A stretch of DNA of 64,000 nucleotides, from assembly GCF_934636665.1 (NCBI RefSeq), contig NZ_CAKUAT010000004.1, forward strand, positions 1-64,000. The letters are read 5' to 3'. This DNA comes from an uncultured Senegalimassilia sp. GTDB lineage: Bacteria > Actinomycetota > Coriobacteriia > Coriobacteriales > Eggerthellaceae. This document shows positions 24,274-33,212 of the stretch, piece by piece. Both the position numbers and the translations under genes were made by a program. Numbering within the stretch: position 1 is the first letter of the stretch; the number at the start of each line of letters is the position of its first letter. The notes under the pieces are model-generated. The model saw only the letters and a program-made list of their open reading frames with translations. It did no database searches and was not told where the DNA came from.

Positions 24274-25602
24274 TCAGGCGGTTTGCTTGTTGTTATTCTC
24301 ACTGCACAATGCTTTGAACTCATCCACATAAGCTTTTGGCACCAGCATAGTCAGATGGGTCCCGGTCTCGATATGCTCTTCAGTCAGGATTCGGCAACGT
24401 TCGTGTGCCTTCGAGACCAAATCGCCGCGTTGATACGGAACAATTACGTCAAGGTGCGTGTCTTGTGCGGATGCGACATGAGCGATCCTGTCGACAAGTT
24501 GATCTATTCCCTCGCCTGTTTCCGCTGATACCAGCAGCGCATCATAGCGATTGGCCAATGCCTCCTGTTGCTCGATCGTCAACAGATCGCACTTGTTGAA
24601 AACCAGCAACCTAGGTAGGGTTTGGGCATTGATCTGCTCTAAAACCTCTTCAACTGCAACTATCTGTTCTTCAAACTCATCCGAAGATGCATCGACCACA
24701 TGTAATATCAAGTCTGAGCCGGTAATCTCATCCAGCGTTGATTTGAAAGCTTCAACCAAAGTGGTAGGAAGCTTCTGGATGAAGCCGACCGTATCGGTTA
24801 ATGTGATTTCGCGACCTTCAGGTAGTTCGTATTTCCTTGTAGTTGAATCGAGCGTCGCAAATAATTTGTCGTACGCAAGCACATCGGCATTGGTAAGCCT
24901 GTTAAGCAAACTTGACTTACCCGCATTGGTATACCCTGCAAGCGAGACCTTAAACATCCCGCTTTCATACCTGCTCTCTCGCTGGACGGCGCGAACTTCC
25001 GCCAAATGTGCAAGTTCGCGCTTGATGGTGGTGATACGCTTGCGAACCAATCGGCGGTCAACCTCAAGCTGGCTTTCACCTTCGCCGAAACGGCTGCCAA
25101 CGCCACCACCCATGCGGTTAGAAGCCAAATGCGACCACATGCCTCGAAGCCGAGGAAGCAGATATTGGTTCTGAGCAAGGCGAACCTGCAAACGTCCCTC
25201 TTTGGTTGTTGCATGAAGCGCGAAAATGTCCAGAATCAAGGCAGTGCGATCGATCACTTTCAAGTCGCGATCAACCGATTTTTCCAGGTTTGATTGCTGC
25301 GATGGCGTTAACTCATCATCGAAAATGATTAGATCCGCACCGGTTGATCTGCACAGTCGCGATATCTCCTCCACCTTGCCGCTGCCCACAAAAGTCCTTG
25401 GATTAGGGGAATCAAGCTTTTGGATTGTGATGGCAACGGTATCCGCTCCCGCGGTATCCGCTAATCGCTCAAGTTCCGCTAAAGAAGACTTGACGTTCCA
25501 ACGCATGCCGGGCCGTTCAACGCCGACAAGCACGGCTTTTTCCCGCTTCTCTTCAACTGTCGTTTTCGCGCCCTTGACTAAGACCGATTGATATTCCGAC
25601 AT
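24274..25602 (-). CDS. hflX: GTPase HflX
   Basis: 442-residue ribosome-associated GTPase that splits stalled 70S ribosomes. The N-terminal HflX domain includes SPNPRTFVGSGKVEEI and a Gly-rich linker MGGGVGSRFGEGESQLEVDRR. The GTPase domain carries G1 GYTNAGKSS, G3 DTVGF and G4 NKCD. I chose the ATG at 25602 because GGAGAGG is seven bases upstream; the TTG six bases earlier is too close to it. The dapF terminator lies upstream, so it probably has its own promoter in the 80-base gap. Confidence 0.93.
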   Translation of the reverse strand: MSEYQSVLVKGAKTTVEEKREKAVLVGVERPGMRWNVKSSLAELERLADTAGADTVAITIQKLDSPNPRTFVGSGKVEEISRLCRSTGADLIIFDDELTPSQQSNLEKSVDRDLKVIDRTALILDIFALHATTKEGRLQVRLAQNQYLLPRLRGMWSHLASNRMGGGVGSRFGEGESQLEVDRRLVRKRITTIKRELAHLAEVRAVQRESRYESGMFKVSLAGYTNAGKSSLLNRLTNADVLAYDKLFATLDSTTRKYELPEGREITLTDTVGFIQKLPTTLVEAFKSTLDEITGSDLILHVVDASSDEFEEQIVAVEEVLEQINAQTLPRLLVFNKCDLLTIEQQEALANRYDALLVSAETGEGIDQLVDRIAHVASAQDTHLDVIVPYQRGDLVSKAHERCRILTEEHIETGTHLTMLVPKAYVDEFKALCSENNNKQTA

Positions 25603-25680
25603 CGGCAATCCTCTCCGGTGGGTTCAAGCTGATTCGTGCATTGGAATGGATTAGGGCTTGTGCTTGATATGGTTGCCCAA

Positions 25681-25716
25681 AACAAAAAACAAGCGCAGGT
25701 TCACTCCTGCGCTTGT
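25681..25716 (-). terminator. Intrinsic terminator after dapF
   Basis: Perfect 11-bp stem ACAAGCGCAGG/CCTGCGCTTGT followed on the - strand by TTTTTTGTTTTG. It is a textbook terminator for the spoVS-miaB-miaA-dapF run. Confidence 0.88.
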
Positions 25717-25749
25717 CGATAGTAGCATAAGCTATCCGATCATGAACGG

Positions 25750-26670
25750 CTACAGCTCAACGGTGCCCTGGAAGGCCTCCGTGGCAGAGCCGGTCATCAT
25801 CACATGATCATCGGCATCCCACTTGATATGCAGGGTACCGCCGCGCAGTACCACATTGTTCTCTCGAGAAGCGCGGCCGGTCAACGCTGCAGCAACGTTA
25901 GTGGCGCATGCGCCGGTACCGCAGGCAAGGGTCTCGCCGCAACCGCGCTCGAACACGCGCATCTCAATGGCATCTTCGCCAACGTGAGCAATTTCGACGT
26001 TGGTTTTCTCAGGGAACGCCGAATGGCTTTCGTAATAAGCGCCGATTCGATTCAGATCAAGCGTTGCGAGGCATTTATCGCTCGGGTTCACGAACAGCTC
26101 ATCAGGCAGCGCGCTGAAATCATCGATGAAGCAGATAGCATGCGGATTTCCCATAGAAACGCAAGTGAAGGCAAACGGCCCCCAAGGAGATTCGATCGCG
26201 CAGTCTTTTACGAAGCCCAAGCCGTCTTCGGTATGAGCGTTTGCGGCCAAGTTGACCGGTACATCTTGCGGCTCGAGCACGGGATGACCCATATCGACGG
26301 TTGCGAAGGTCAGCTTGTCGTGCTTATCAACTTCAAAGCTGATCGGCTTCGGCCCTGCCAGCGTGTCGGCCACAAAGCACCCGTCGCTTGCAAGCACGAA
26401 CCCACGGTCGACAAGGTATTTTGCAAAGCAGCGAACGCCGTTGCCGCACATTTGAGCTAACGTGCCATCTGCGTTGATATAGTGCATATATGCTGCACAC
26501 TCGGAGCGTTTCGAGGGGCGAACCATAATCACGCCATCCGCACCGATGCCGAAATGACGATCGCAAAGCAGAGCGACCTGTTCCTGCGTCAGCTCGATAT
26601 CTCGTGAAAAATCATCGATGAAAACGAAGTCATTGCCAAGACCGTGAAGCTTAACAAAATCCAATTCCAT
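25750..26670 (-). CDS. dapF: Diaminopimelate epimerase
   Basis: 306 residues. It converts LL- to meso-diaminopimelate for lysine and peptidoglycan synthesis. The two catalytic cysteines are C75 (MCGNGVRC) and C250 (ACGTGAC), each in its conserved context. The N-terminal KLHGLGNDFVFID is typical. Length is slightly above the usual 275-280 because of small insertions. It is the last gene before a strong terminator. dapA and dapB lie separately at 43.5-45.4 kb. Confidence 0.95.
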   Translation of the reverse strand: MELDFVKLHGLGNDFVFIDDFSRDIELTQEQVALLCDRHFGIGADGVIMVRPSKRSECAAYMHYINADGTLAQMCGNGVRCFAKYLVDRGFVLASDGCFVADTLAGPKPISFEVDKHDKLTFATVDMGHPVLEPQDVPVNLAANAHTEDGLGFVKDCAIESPWGPFAFTCVSMGNPHAICFIDDFSALPDELFVNPSDKCLATLDLNRIGAYYESHSAFPEKTNVEIAHVGEDAIEMRVFERGCGETLACGTGACATNVAAALTGRASRENNVVLRGGTLHIKWDADDHVMMTGSATEAFQGTVEL

Positions 26671-26710
26671 GAGGTTTTACGCACGCTCCTTTAAGAAGGT
26701 TATATATGGG

Positions 26711-27658
26711 TTACAGTGTATCAATCAAAGATAAGGCTTCGTTAGCGAGCGCAGCGGTATCCCCTGAATCTGCGCAAAGCCAATGAATCCTGGGGTCTTT
26801 TTTAAACCATGTGCGCTGACGTTTAGCATATCGGCATGTGGACGCTTTAATGGATTCGATTGCTTCCTCCATACTGGTCCGGCCATCCAGCGCAGCAACA
26901 ATCTCTTTATACCCGATAGCCTGTGGCGCGGTGATTCCATCACGGAAGCCAGATGCAAGCAAAGCTTCCACTTCCTGGACAAGCCCATTGGCTATCATGG
27001 AGTCAACACGTGCTCGAATACGTGCGCGTAAAACATCGGGGTCTACCGCTAATCCGACAAAGATTGCAGGGACCCATTGCGGCAAGGTTTGGAGCCGCTG
27101 TTTTTGAATCGCGTAGCTATCTCCCGTTTCGAGCAGCTCGAAGGCGCGCACCACTCGTTTGACATCTGCGGGGGGTATCAACTGCGCGCTTTCCGGATCT
27201 CGCTGGTGCAGTTCCTCCCACAACCGTTCAGGTCCATGTTCTGCGGCAAACGTATTCCAGCGATTGCGCACCGGATTATCGATTTGCTCGCCATCGGGGA
27301 ACTCATAGGCATCGATGGCTGCGCGTACGTAAAAGCCGGTACCGCCCGCTAAAATACTGCGCTTGCCTTTGGAATCTATGTCTACGAAACACTGGCGCGC
27401 ATATGATTGAAACAATGCTGCGGAGAACGGCTCGCCGGGATCGACCAGATCGAAGCCATAATGGGGCACCAGCCGTTCGCTAGCAGGAAGTTTGCCCGTT
27501 CCGATATCCATGCCGCGGTATACCTGCATGGAGTCGGCGCTTACCACTTCCCCATCCAACCGCATTGCGATGAGCTGCGCGACATCGGTTTTCCCCGAAG
27601 CCGTAGGACCTACCACGCAGACCACAGGCTGCGCGAGGGCTGCTGCTGCCGCATTCAC
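26711..27658 (-). CDS. miaA: tRNA dimethylallyltransferase
   Basis: About 315 residues. It adds the dimethylallyl group to A37 of tRNAs reading UNN codons. The P-loop GPTASGKTD lies near the N-terminus, then ADSMQVYRGMDIGTGK and AGGTGFYVRA. I prefer the GTG at 27658, which lies after the miaB stop and gives a normal length. An ATG at 27724 would add 22 residues, overlap miaB by 44 bases and has no ribosome binding site. The preferred start also has only a weak AAGG, so it remains uncertain. miaB directly upstream acts on the MiaA product. Confidence 0.9.
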   Translation of the reverse strand: MNAAAAALAQPVVCVVGPTASGKTDVAQLIAMRLDGEVVSADSMQVYRGMDIGTGKLPASERLVPHYGFDLVDPGEPFSAALFQSYARQCFVDIDSKGKRSILAGGTGFYVRAAIDAYEFPDGEQIDNPVRNRWNTFAAEHGPERLWEELHQRDPESAQLIPPADVKRVVRAFELLETGDSYAIQKQRLQTLPQWVPAIFVGLAVDPDVLRARIRARVDSMIANGLVQEVEALLASGFRDGITAPQAIGYKEIVAALDGRTSMEEAIESIKASTCRYAKRQRTWFKKDPRIHWLCADSGDTAALANEALSLIDTL

Positions 27659-27680
27659 GGTTGCAGCAGCCTTAGAAGCG

Positions 27681-29036
27681 TTATTCAACGATATCGCCGG
27701 CCAAATACCAGGTTTTTGCTTCATTGACTCGAACGTTGACGATGCTTCCGGCTAATTGTTCGGGGGTTTTTCCGGAAGGAACCGGAGCATGAACCGTTTG
27801 GTTCTTCGGGCTTTTTCCCGCAATAAGCAATTCGTCACGCTTCGATGAGCCCTCAACCAAAACCGGGATGGTTGTTCCCAGGTCAAGTTGGTTTTTCTCG
27901 AAAGCATGCGCCTGAACGATATCGACTAGGCGATCGAAACGCTTCTGAATCACCTCATGAGGAGTGTTGTCTTCCATGCTTGCGGCAGGAGTTCCCTCTC
28001 GCTTGGAGTAAATGAATGTGAACACCTGATGGTATCCGATCTCATCAACCAGACGTGCCGTGTCCATGAAGTCTTTTTCGGTTTCGCCCGGGAATCCAAC
28101 GATGATATCGGTGGACAACGCGATATCCGGGCAGGCATCGCGTAATTTGCCGACCAACTGCCGGTAATGCGCAGATGTATAGCGACGATTCATCAGCTGC
28201 AAAATACGATCCGAACCGGACTGGGCGGGAAGATGTAGTGCAGGCATAAGCGAGCGGAGCGTGCCGAACTGCGCGATAACCTCATCGGACAGATCTTTAG
28301 GATGGCTGGTGGCAAAGCGCAAGCGTTCAACGCCCGTCTCGTCAAGAGCTTTGAGGATTTGAGCGAAACGGGGGCTGCCATACAGGTCGCGGCCGTAGGA
28401 GTTGACGTTTTGGCCGAGTAGCGTGATCTCCTTCACGCCAGCAGCCACATAACGCTCCGCTTCAGCAACAATGTCTTCGATGGGGCGCGATTTTTCACGA
28501 CCGCGCACATAAGGAACGATGCAATACGTACAGAAGTTGTTGCATCCGATGGTGATGGGCAGCCACGCAGCCCACGAATGCTCACGGCTTGTCGGAAGTT
28601 CGGTCGGGAACGAAGACGAGGCGTCGAGCACCTCAACCTGATGGCCGCCTTCTTCAATGGCAGCTTGAAGCAAATGCGGCAGCGACGCAAGGTTATGCGT
28701 GCCGAAGACCACATCGAGATGAGGGAGCTTCTTCGTCAGCTCATCGCCGTCGCGCTGGCCGATACATCCGCCTACCGCGACGATTCTCTTGCTCAGCGGG
28801 GACCCGCTTCTCACGGGAATGTTCTTCAGCGATGCAACCTGACCGTACAAACGCGTGTCCGCCGCTTCGCGCACGCAGCACGTCATGTAAATCAGGATAT
28901 CGGCTTCCTCAACGGTGTCGACCATAAGACCGCCGAGGCCTTCGAGCATGCCCGCAATACGTTCGGAGTCATGCTTGTTCATTTGGCATCCGAAGGTACG
29001 GACGCAAAAGGTCATATTCATGAATGGGGTGTGCAT
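27681..29036 (-). CDS. miaB: tRNA-2-methylthio-N6-dimethylallyladenosine synthase
   Basis: Radical-SAM methylthiotransferase of about 450 residues that adds the 2-methylthio group to i6A37. The N-terminal UPF0004 domain begins VRTFGCQMNKHDSER. The radical-SAM cluster is CNNFCTYC. A C-terminal TRAM domain is present. Several ATGs (29036, 29021, 29015) compete and none has a clear ribosome binding site; the conserved domain starts right after the last of these. It forms a functional pair with miaA downstream. Confidence 0.93.
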   Translation of the reverse strand: MHTPFMNMTFCVRTFGCQMNKHDSERIAGMLEGLGGLMVDTVEEADILIYMTCCVREAADTRLYGQVASLKNIPVRSGSPLSKRIVAVGGCIGQRDGDELTKKLPHLDVVFGTHNLASLPHLLQAAIEEGGHQVEVLDASSSFPTELPTSREHSWAAWLPITIGCNNFCTYCIVPYVRGREKSRPIEDIVAEAERYVAAGVKEITLLGQNVNSYGRDLYGSPRFAQILKALDETGVERLRFATSHPKDLSDEVIAQFGTLRSLMPALHLPAQSGSDRILQLMNRRYTSAHYRQLVGKLRDACPDIALSTDIIVGFPGETEKDFMDTARLVDEIGYHQVFTFIYSKREGTPAASMEDNTPHEVIQKRFDRLVDIVQAHAFEKNQLDLGTTIPVLVEGSSKRDELLIAGKSPKNQTVHAPVPSGKTPEQLAGSIVNVRVNEAKTWYLAGDIVE

Positions 29037-29087
29037 AAAGGTATGGTTCCGATCGAATCGAGAATGAAATAGCAATTTGAGGCGAGA

Positions 29088-29417
29088 TTACTCGCTCAGC
29101 GCGGCATCGGCGATTGGCGTGCCGTGCGTATACCGAGGGTCTATGGCGAAGCGAATAGCCGTACGGTACTCGCCGTCGATCACGATGTCGGCGAACGAAG
29201 GGATGCAGGCGACTTCGATGCCGATCGGCGATAAGAATCCTCGAGAGATGGCGATTGCCTTCACGGCTTGATTCACTGCGCCGGCGCCGACGGCTTGGAT
29301 CTCAACGCCAACGCCGTCTTTCACCATGCCGGCAATGGCGCCTGCCACTGACGCGGGAGAAGATTTTGAGGAAACTTTCAGGCACCCTGATTCCGGGGCT
29401 TGTTGTTCGGCATTCAT
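29088..29417 (-). CDS. spoVS: Stage V sporulation protein S (SpoVS) family
   Basis: 109 residues. The core LKVSSKSSPASVAGAIAGM followed by EIQAVGAGAVNQAVKAIAI is the SpoVS signature, a small Alba-like nucleic-acid-binding fold. The ATG at 29417 has AAGGTGA upstream. It has ~10 more residues at each end than the Bacillus protein. SpoVS affects septation and coat assembly in spore formers, yet the family is also found in non-sporulating bacteria. The position near rny and miaB is as in clostridia and bacilli. Confidence 0.9.
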   Translation of the reverse strand: MNAEQQAPESGCLKVSSKSSPASVAGAIAGMVKDGVGVEIQAVGAGAVNQAVKAIAISRGFLSPIGIEVACIPSFADIVIDGEYRTAIRFAIDPRYTHGTPIADAALSE

Positions 29418-29525
29418 GCATTCACCTTTTCGTGTTCTGTTTGACGTGTGTTTCGGCGTAATCAAATGCAAGTTAAATTGTAGCTATAACGAAATATGTC
29501 CGCAACATGATGTGGAGGGCCTGCG

Positions 29526-30629
29526 CTAAGACTGCATGAGAACCGGTATGGTTATGCGGATGGCGTCTTTGCTCACTTTTATGTGCGGCTCGATGTTTGC
29601 ATCGAGATAATACGCATCGGCCAATTCTGCGTATGCCTGCGAAATCCGACGAGCGAAACGGGCGGCATCTTCGTCTGCAAGCTTTAATCCTTTTGCCTGC
29701 CGGTGTGAAACGGATTTTCCTTGAGCACTCCCCTCTTCCTTTTCGATTGCTTCGGCCGTTTGCAATCCTTCGATTTTGATTTTCGTCAGCAACGGGGGTA
29801 AAGGTGCGATTTGACCATCGAGAATACGGCGAGCAGAACGTTCTGACATCAACAGCCCAAGAGATTCTGCGGTTTGATGAAACGCCGAAAGACTGGAGCA
29901 TGCGGACAAACGCTTGCATATCGGCAATTGCTGATTGTCCTTGCCGGAAAGCCTGTCTTGTGCAGAAAGCATGCCAAGGCCGAAAGCGTACAGCGTCGCC
30001 GCGATATCCGTTGAGGACCCGATGAACACATTGACTGCAGCCCGAGATTCAATCGCGAATTCGCCTGCGGTTCGCAGAATGTTCTTCGGTCCGCGCACTG
30101 CTACCGTTCCCGCTTCGGTGAGCTCGAATGTTGGAAAGGTTGATTGGTCGGTTTTCTCGGGGAGCTTGTTTAAATCCGTTTGAATGACGAATGCCGACCC
30201 AAGGCCTGAATCCGATGCGGAGATAGTTGCAGACTCAGAGTTTACGGCGATCGAATACAGGGCCATGCCGCGCCCGTGTACGCCCCATTTGTCCATATGC
30301 ATGGAATCAAGCTTTGAGGTAACACGAGGTTCGAAGACCGTGCGTTGCAGATGCGCGGGAACGCCGTCCCCGTCGTCGATCATGACGATGCGTCTGGTTG
30401 CCCCTTCGCGGGTACAGGCTACGAAAATATTCGACGCGTGAGCATCGCGTGCATTTCGAAGCATTTCGATAATGATGTCCTCAGAAGATCGGATGTCCTG
30501 CGCCGCTTGGCGACGCTCGGCTTCCGAGCTGCGTAAACGAACGAAGCCACCTCCGAGATCGGTTTCGACTCGAAGGTGGCCTTCTCCGCAAACGTCTTCG
30601 ATAAACGAGGCAAGGTTGCCATCGCCCAT
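29526..30629 (-). CDS. Uncharacterised GHKL-type ATPase
   Basis: 367 residues. The N-terminal half is a Bergerat-fold ATP-binding domain: N box EMLRNARDAHA (55-65), G1 DDGDGVP (85-91) and G2 GVHGRGMALYSI (116-127). The C-terminal half (about 170-367) has no motif I recognise and lacks kinase H-box, MutL or gyrase hallmarks. The first residues (LASFIEDVCGEGHLRVETDLGGGFVRL) form a separate small region. It is encoded 15 bases after rny and before spoVS, so it probably belongs to the same transcript. Possible roles include RNA or DNA remodelling or a scaffold for RNase Y, but none is shown by the sequence. Confidence 0.8.
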   Translation of the reverse strand: MGDGNLASFIEDVCGEGHLRVETDLGGGFVRLRSSEAERRQAAQDIRSSEDIIIEMLRNARDAHASNIFVACTREGATRRIVMIDDGDGVPAHLQRTVFEPRVTSKLDSMHMDKWGVHGRGMALYSIAVNSESATISASDSGLGSAFVIQTDLNKLPEKTDQSTFPTFELTEAGTVAVRGPKNILRTAGEFAIESRAAVNVFIGSSTDIAATLYAFGLGMLSAQDRLSGKDNQQLPICKRLSACSSLSAFHQTAESLGLLMSERSARRILDGQIAPLPPLLTKIKIEGLQTAEAIEKEEGSAQGKSVSHRQAKGLKLADEDAARFARRISQAYAELADAYYLDANIEPHIKVSKDAIRITIPVLMQS

Positions 30630-30644
30630 AGTTGACGCCTTTCG

Positions 30645-32198
30645 TTATTTAGCGATTCCGATAGCTCGGCTCTCGCGGATGACAACGACTTTCACCTGGC
30701 CGGGATACTGCATCTCGTCTTCGATACGCTTGGCGATATCATGAGCCAAAACGGTGGTCTGAGCCTCGTCGACCACTTCCGGCTGCACCATGACGCGAAC
30801 CTCGCGGCCGGCCTGGATTGCGTAAGTGCGCTCCACGCCCTTGTAGGAATTAGCGATTTCCTCGAGCTTTTCCAGACGCTTGATGTAGGCATCCAGAGTT
30901 TCCTTACGAGCACCGGGACGTGCTGCCGAAACGGCATCGGCGGCTTGCACAAGCACGTCGAGCACGCTGTTGGGTTCGACGTCGTTGTGATGCGCCTCGA
31001 TAGCATGTACGATGGACGGCTTTTCGCCGAATCGACGAGCGAGATCCGCACCGATGACCGCATGGCTGCCCTCAACCTCGTGGTCAACAGCTTTACCAAG
31101 GTCGTGCAAAAGGCCGGCACGCTTTGCCGGAACAGGGTCAAGGCCAAGCTCGGAGGCCATAACGCCGGACAGGTAAGCGACCTCAAGCGAGTGGTTGAGC
31201 ACGTTCTGACCATAGGAGGTTCGGTAACGCAAGCGACCAAGCGTACGTACAAGCTCCGGATGCAGATCGTGGATTCCGGTATCGAAGGCCGCCTGCTCGC
31301 CCGCCTCCTGCACACGCTGGTTCACGAGCTTCTCGGCCTTGCCGAACATTTCCTCGATGCGAGCGGGATGGATACGGCCGTCTGCGATGAGGTTCTCCAT
31401 GGTAACGCGGCCGATTTCACGGCGAACCGGATCGAAGCAGGAGATGGTGACGCATTCCGGCGTATCGTCGATGATGAGGTTGGTGCCGGTGAGCTGCTCG
31501 AAAGATCGGATGTTGCGACCTTCGCGGCCGATGATGCGACCCTTCAGATCATCAGAGGGGATATGGATTGCGGAAACCGTGGTTTCAGCCGTGTGGTCAG
31601 CAGCAACGCGTTGAATGGCAAGGCTGAGGATGGAACGGGCTTTCTTGTCCGCCTCCGCCTTGGTGCGGGCCTCGGAATCGCGGATGATGGCCGCGGACTG
31701 ATGCGCCACTTCGTCTTTAAGCGTATCGAGCAGCTCGGTTTTCGCCTCGTCGGCGGTCATGCCGGCGACTTGCTGCAAACGAATGCCGATCTGCACTTCG
31801 GATTCGTCAAGATCGCGTTGACGACGGTCGAGCTGACCTTGCATAGAAGAAATCTGATGCTCTCGGGAGTCTAGAGACTTTTCACGCGTGTCGAGCGACT
31901 CGACGCGGCGATCAAGAGACTCTTCGCGCTGGTTGACGCGTTGCTCCGCAGCACGCACCTCCTTCAAGCGCTCTTTGTTCTCAGCCTGTGCCTCCTGGCG
32001 AAGACGCAATGCTTCGTCTTTGGCTTCGACCACTGCTTCGCGACGCAAAGTCTCCGCCTGGCGTTTTGCATCCTCGACGACGGTATGAGCTTCGTCGGCG
32101 GCACGCTGGGCCGTGGATTTGGCAACGAATTTATTGATGACGAAACCGGCGGCGATGCCGACGACGGCGCCAACGATAAGCCAAATAATGGATTCCAT
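30645..32198 (-). CDS. rny: Ribonuclease Y
   Basis: 517-residue membrane-anchored endoribonuclease that starts decay of many mRNAs. An N-terminal helix (about 4-25) is followed by a long charged coiled coil (to about 190). Next comes the KH domain (IGREGRNIRSFEQLTG) and the HD domain with HDLGKA and a second His/Asp set in HAIEAHHNDVEP. Length is standard. Pnp, RNase J and RNase Y are all encoded in this window. A hairpin with a T-run 58 bases upstream may attenuate the transcript. Confidence 0.96.
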   Translation of the reverse strand: MESIIWLIVGAVVGIAAGFVINKFVAKSTAQRAADEAHTVVEDAKRQAETLRREAVVEAKDEALRLRQEAQAENKERLKEVRAAEQRVNQREESLDRRVESLDTREKSLDSREHQISSMQGQLDRRQRDLDESEVQIGIRLQQVAGMTADEAKTELLDTLKDEVAHQSAAIIRDSEARTKAEADKKARSILSLAIQRVAADHTAETTVSAIHIPSDDLKGRIIGREGRNIRSFEQLTGTNLIIDDTPECVTISCFDPVRREIGRVTMENLIADGRIHPARIEEMFGKAEKLVNQRVQEAGEQAAFDTGIHDLHPELVRTLGRLRYRTSYGQNVLNHSLEVAYLSGVMASELGLDPVPAKRAGLLHDLGKAVDHEVEGSHAVIGADLARRFGEKPSIVHAIEAHHNDVEPNSVLDVLVQAADAVSAARPGARKETLDAYIKRLEKLEEIANSYKGVERTYAIQAGREVRVMVQPEVVDEAQTTVLAHDIAKRIEDEMQYPGQVKVVVIRESRAIGIAK

Positions 32199-32255
32199 GC
32201 TTGTCCCCCTTTCGAGTTTGGACGGGTACTGTGGGTTTCATAGGTTCCATTGCAT

Positions 32256-32277
32256 AAAAAATCCCGGCATAACCGGG
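32256..32277 (-). terminator. Hairpin with T-run in the rny leader
   Basis: Stem CCCGG/CCGGG with loop of five, followed on the - strand by ATTTTTT. It lies between recX and rny but after the recX terminator, so it would end a short transcript of 100-150 bases or attenuate rny. Confidence 0.6.
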
Positions 32278-32400
32278 CATGAGCGTACGTGCGCAACAAG
32301 TGGACGTATACATTTGTTTATATATTCCAACAGTGCCGTATATGGCACGATAGCTCAGGCTTGCTTTTATGATAAAGGTTCTCCTTCAAATCGAAAAGAG
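32278..32400 (-). ncRNA. Candidate small RNA or attenuated leader upstream of rny
   Basis: The segment lies between the recX terminator (32411-32444) and the hairpin/T-run at 32256-32277 on the same strand. On the - strand it offers TTTCGA-16-TATCAT as a possible promoter and an internal hairpin GTGCC-ATATAC-GGCAC. No coding frame with a start signal is visible. It could be a short RNA of about 100 bases or the 5' leader of rny. Confidence 0.3.
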
Positions 32401-32410
32401 CAAGTGAACA

Positions 32411-32444
32411 AAAAAGCCGGTTCTACAGGAGAAACCGGCTTTTT
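32411..32444 (-). terminator. Terminator of the recA-recX unit
   Basis: Perfect 12-bp stem AAAAAGCCGGTT/AACCGGCTTTTT with a 10-base loop, 20 bases past the recX stop. The T-run is part of the stem and works on both strands. Confidence 0.85.
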
Positions 32445-32463
32445 GATTTCCAGATGTCGAGAT

Positions 32464-33210
32464 TTAACGGGTTTCGATGGCAACGCTATCGTGCTGCTCT
32501 GCGAATATACGAGCGGCACGTGCAGCTACATCTGTTTCATAACCTTTCTGCACGAGCTTGCGATATGCGGCTTCACGAACTCGTTTTGCTTTCGGCGGTT
32601 TTGCGGCAAGCAAGCTTAATGCTCGGGCTAGCTCATCGGGGCCTGAATCGCGGAACCGCGCTTCCTGATATGCGGGCACGTTATGGGGATCTATGTCCGC
32701 CTGCTCAAGCTCGAACGCTATGCCCCGAAGCCCCTTTCCTTGGGAAAGCCTGCTTCGAACCAATACATCTGCATAGCGTTCGTCGCTTACAAGTCCGCAG
32801 TCGATTGCCCTTTGAACCGCTTCCGAAGCGATATGCTCTTCATACCCGCTTGCCAACAGCCGCTTATACAGCAAGGCGCTGGCATGCTCGCGGATGCACA
32901 GCAATCGCTGTATTTTCGCAAACGCCGAATTCGCTTGATCGCGTTCCTCCTCCGTTTGCTTCGCCTGACTGAAGCGTTGCTTATCGTTTTCGGAATTGGC
33001 CAAGACCGAACACCCGCATGGCAAAGATGCAGGGTTTCGCTGGGCATCGATGGCTGTACCATATCTGCGATGCGGTCTTTGCGCGCGAGAAGCATTGCCG
33101 TTGCATTGCGAGGATCGAGCTTCAGAACGCCCATGCGCACCCGAATCTTCCTCGATGGCTTTAATTTGAGCACGCAAGTTTGCAATGCTTTGCGCCTTGA
33201 CATCAAGCAT
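32464..33210 (-). CDS. recX: RecA regulatory protein RecX, with long N-terminal extension
   Basis: 248 residues. The RecX repeats lie in the last ~155 (LLYKRLLASGYEEHIASEAVQRA, split here by family pattern, then GLVSDERYADVLVRSRLSQG). RecX binds and limits RecA filaments. The first ~90 residues are polar, rich in Ser, Gln, Asn and Arg, and unlike the family; they may be disordered. The ATG lies two bases after the recA stop. If a later start were used the protein would be of usual size, but no clear ribosome binding site supports one. Confidence 0.85.
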   Translation of the reverse strand: MLDVKAQSIANLRAQIKAIEEDSGAHGRSEARSSQCNGNASRAQRPHRRYGTAIDAQRNPASLPCGCSVLANSENDKQRFSQAKQTEEERDQANSAFAKIQRLLCIREHASALLYKRLLASGYEEHIASEAVQRAIDCGLVSDERYADVLVRSRLSQGKGLRGIAFELEQADIDPHNVPAYQEARFRDSGPDELARALSLLAAKPPKAKRVREAAYRKLVQKGYETDVAARAARIFAEQHDSVAIETR

Positions 33211-33212
33211 GG

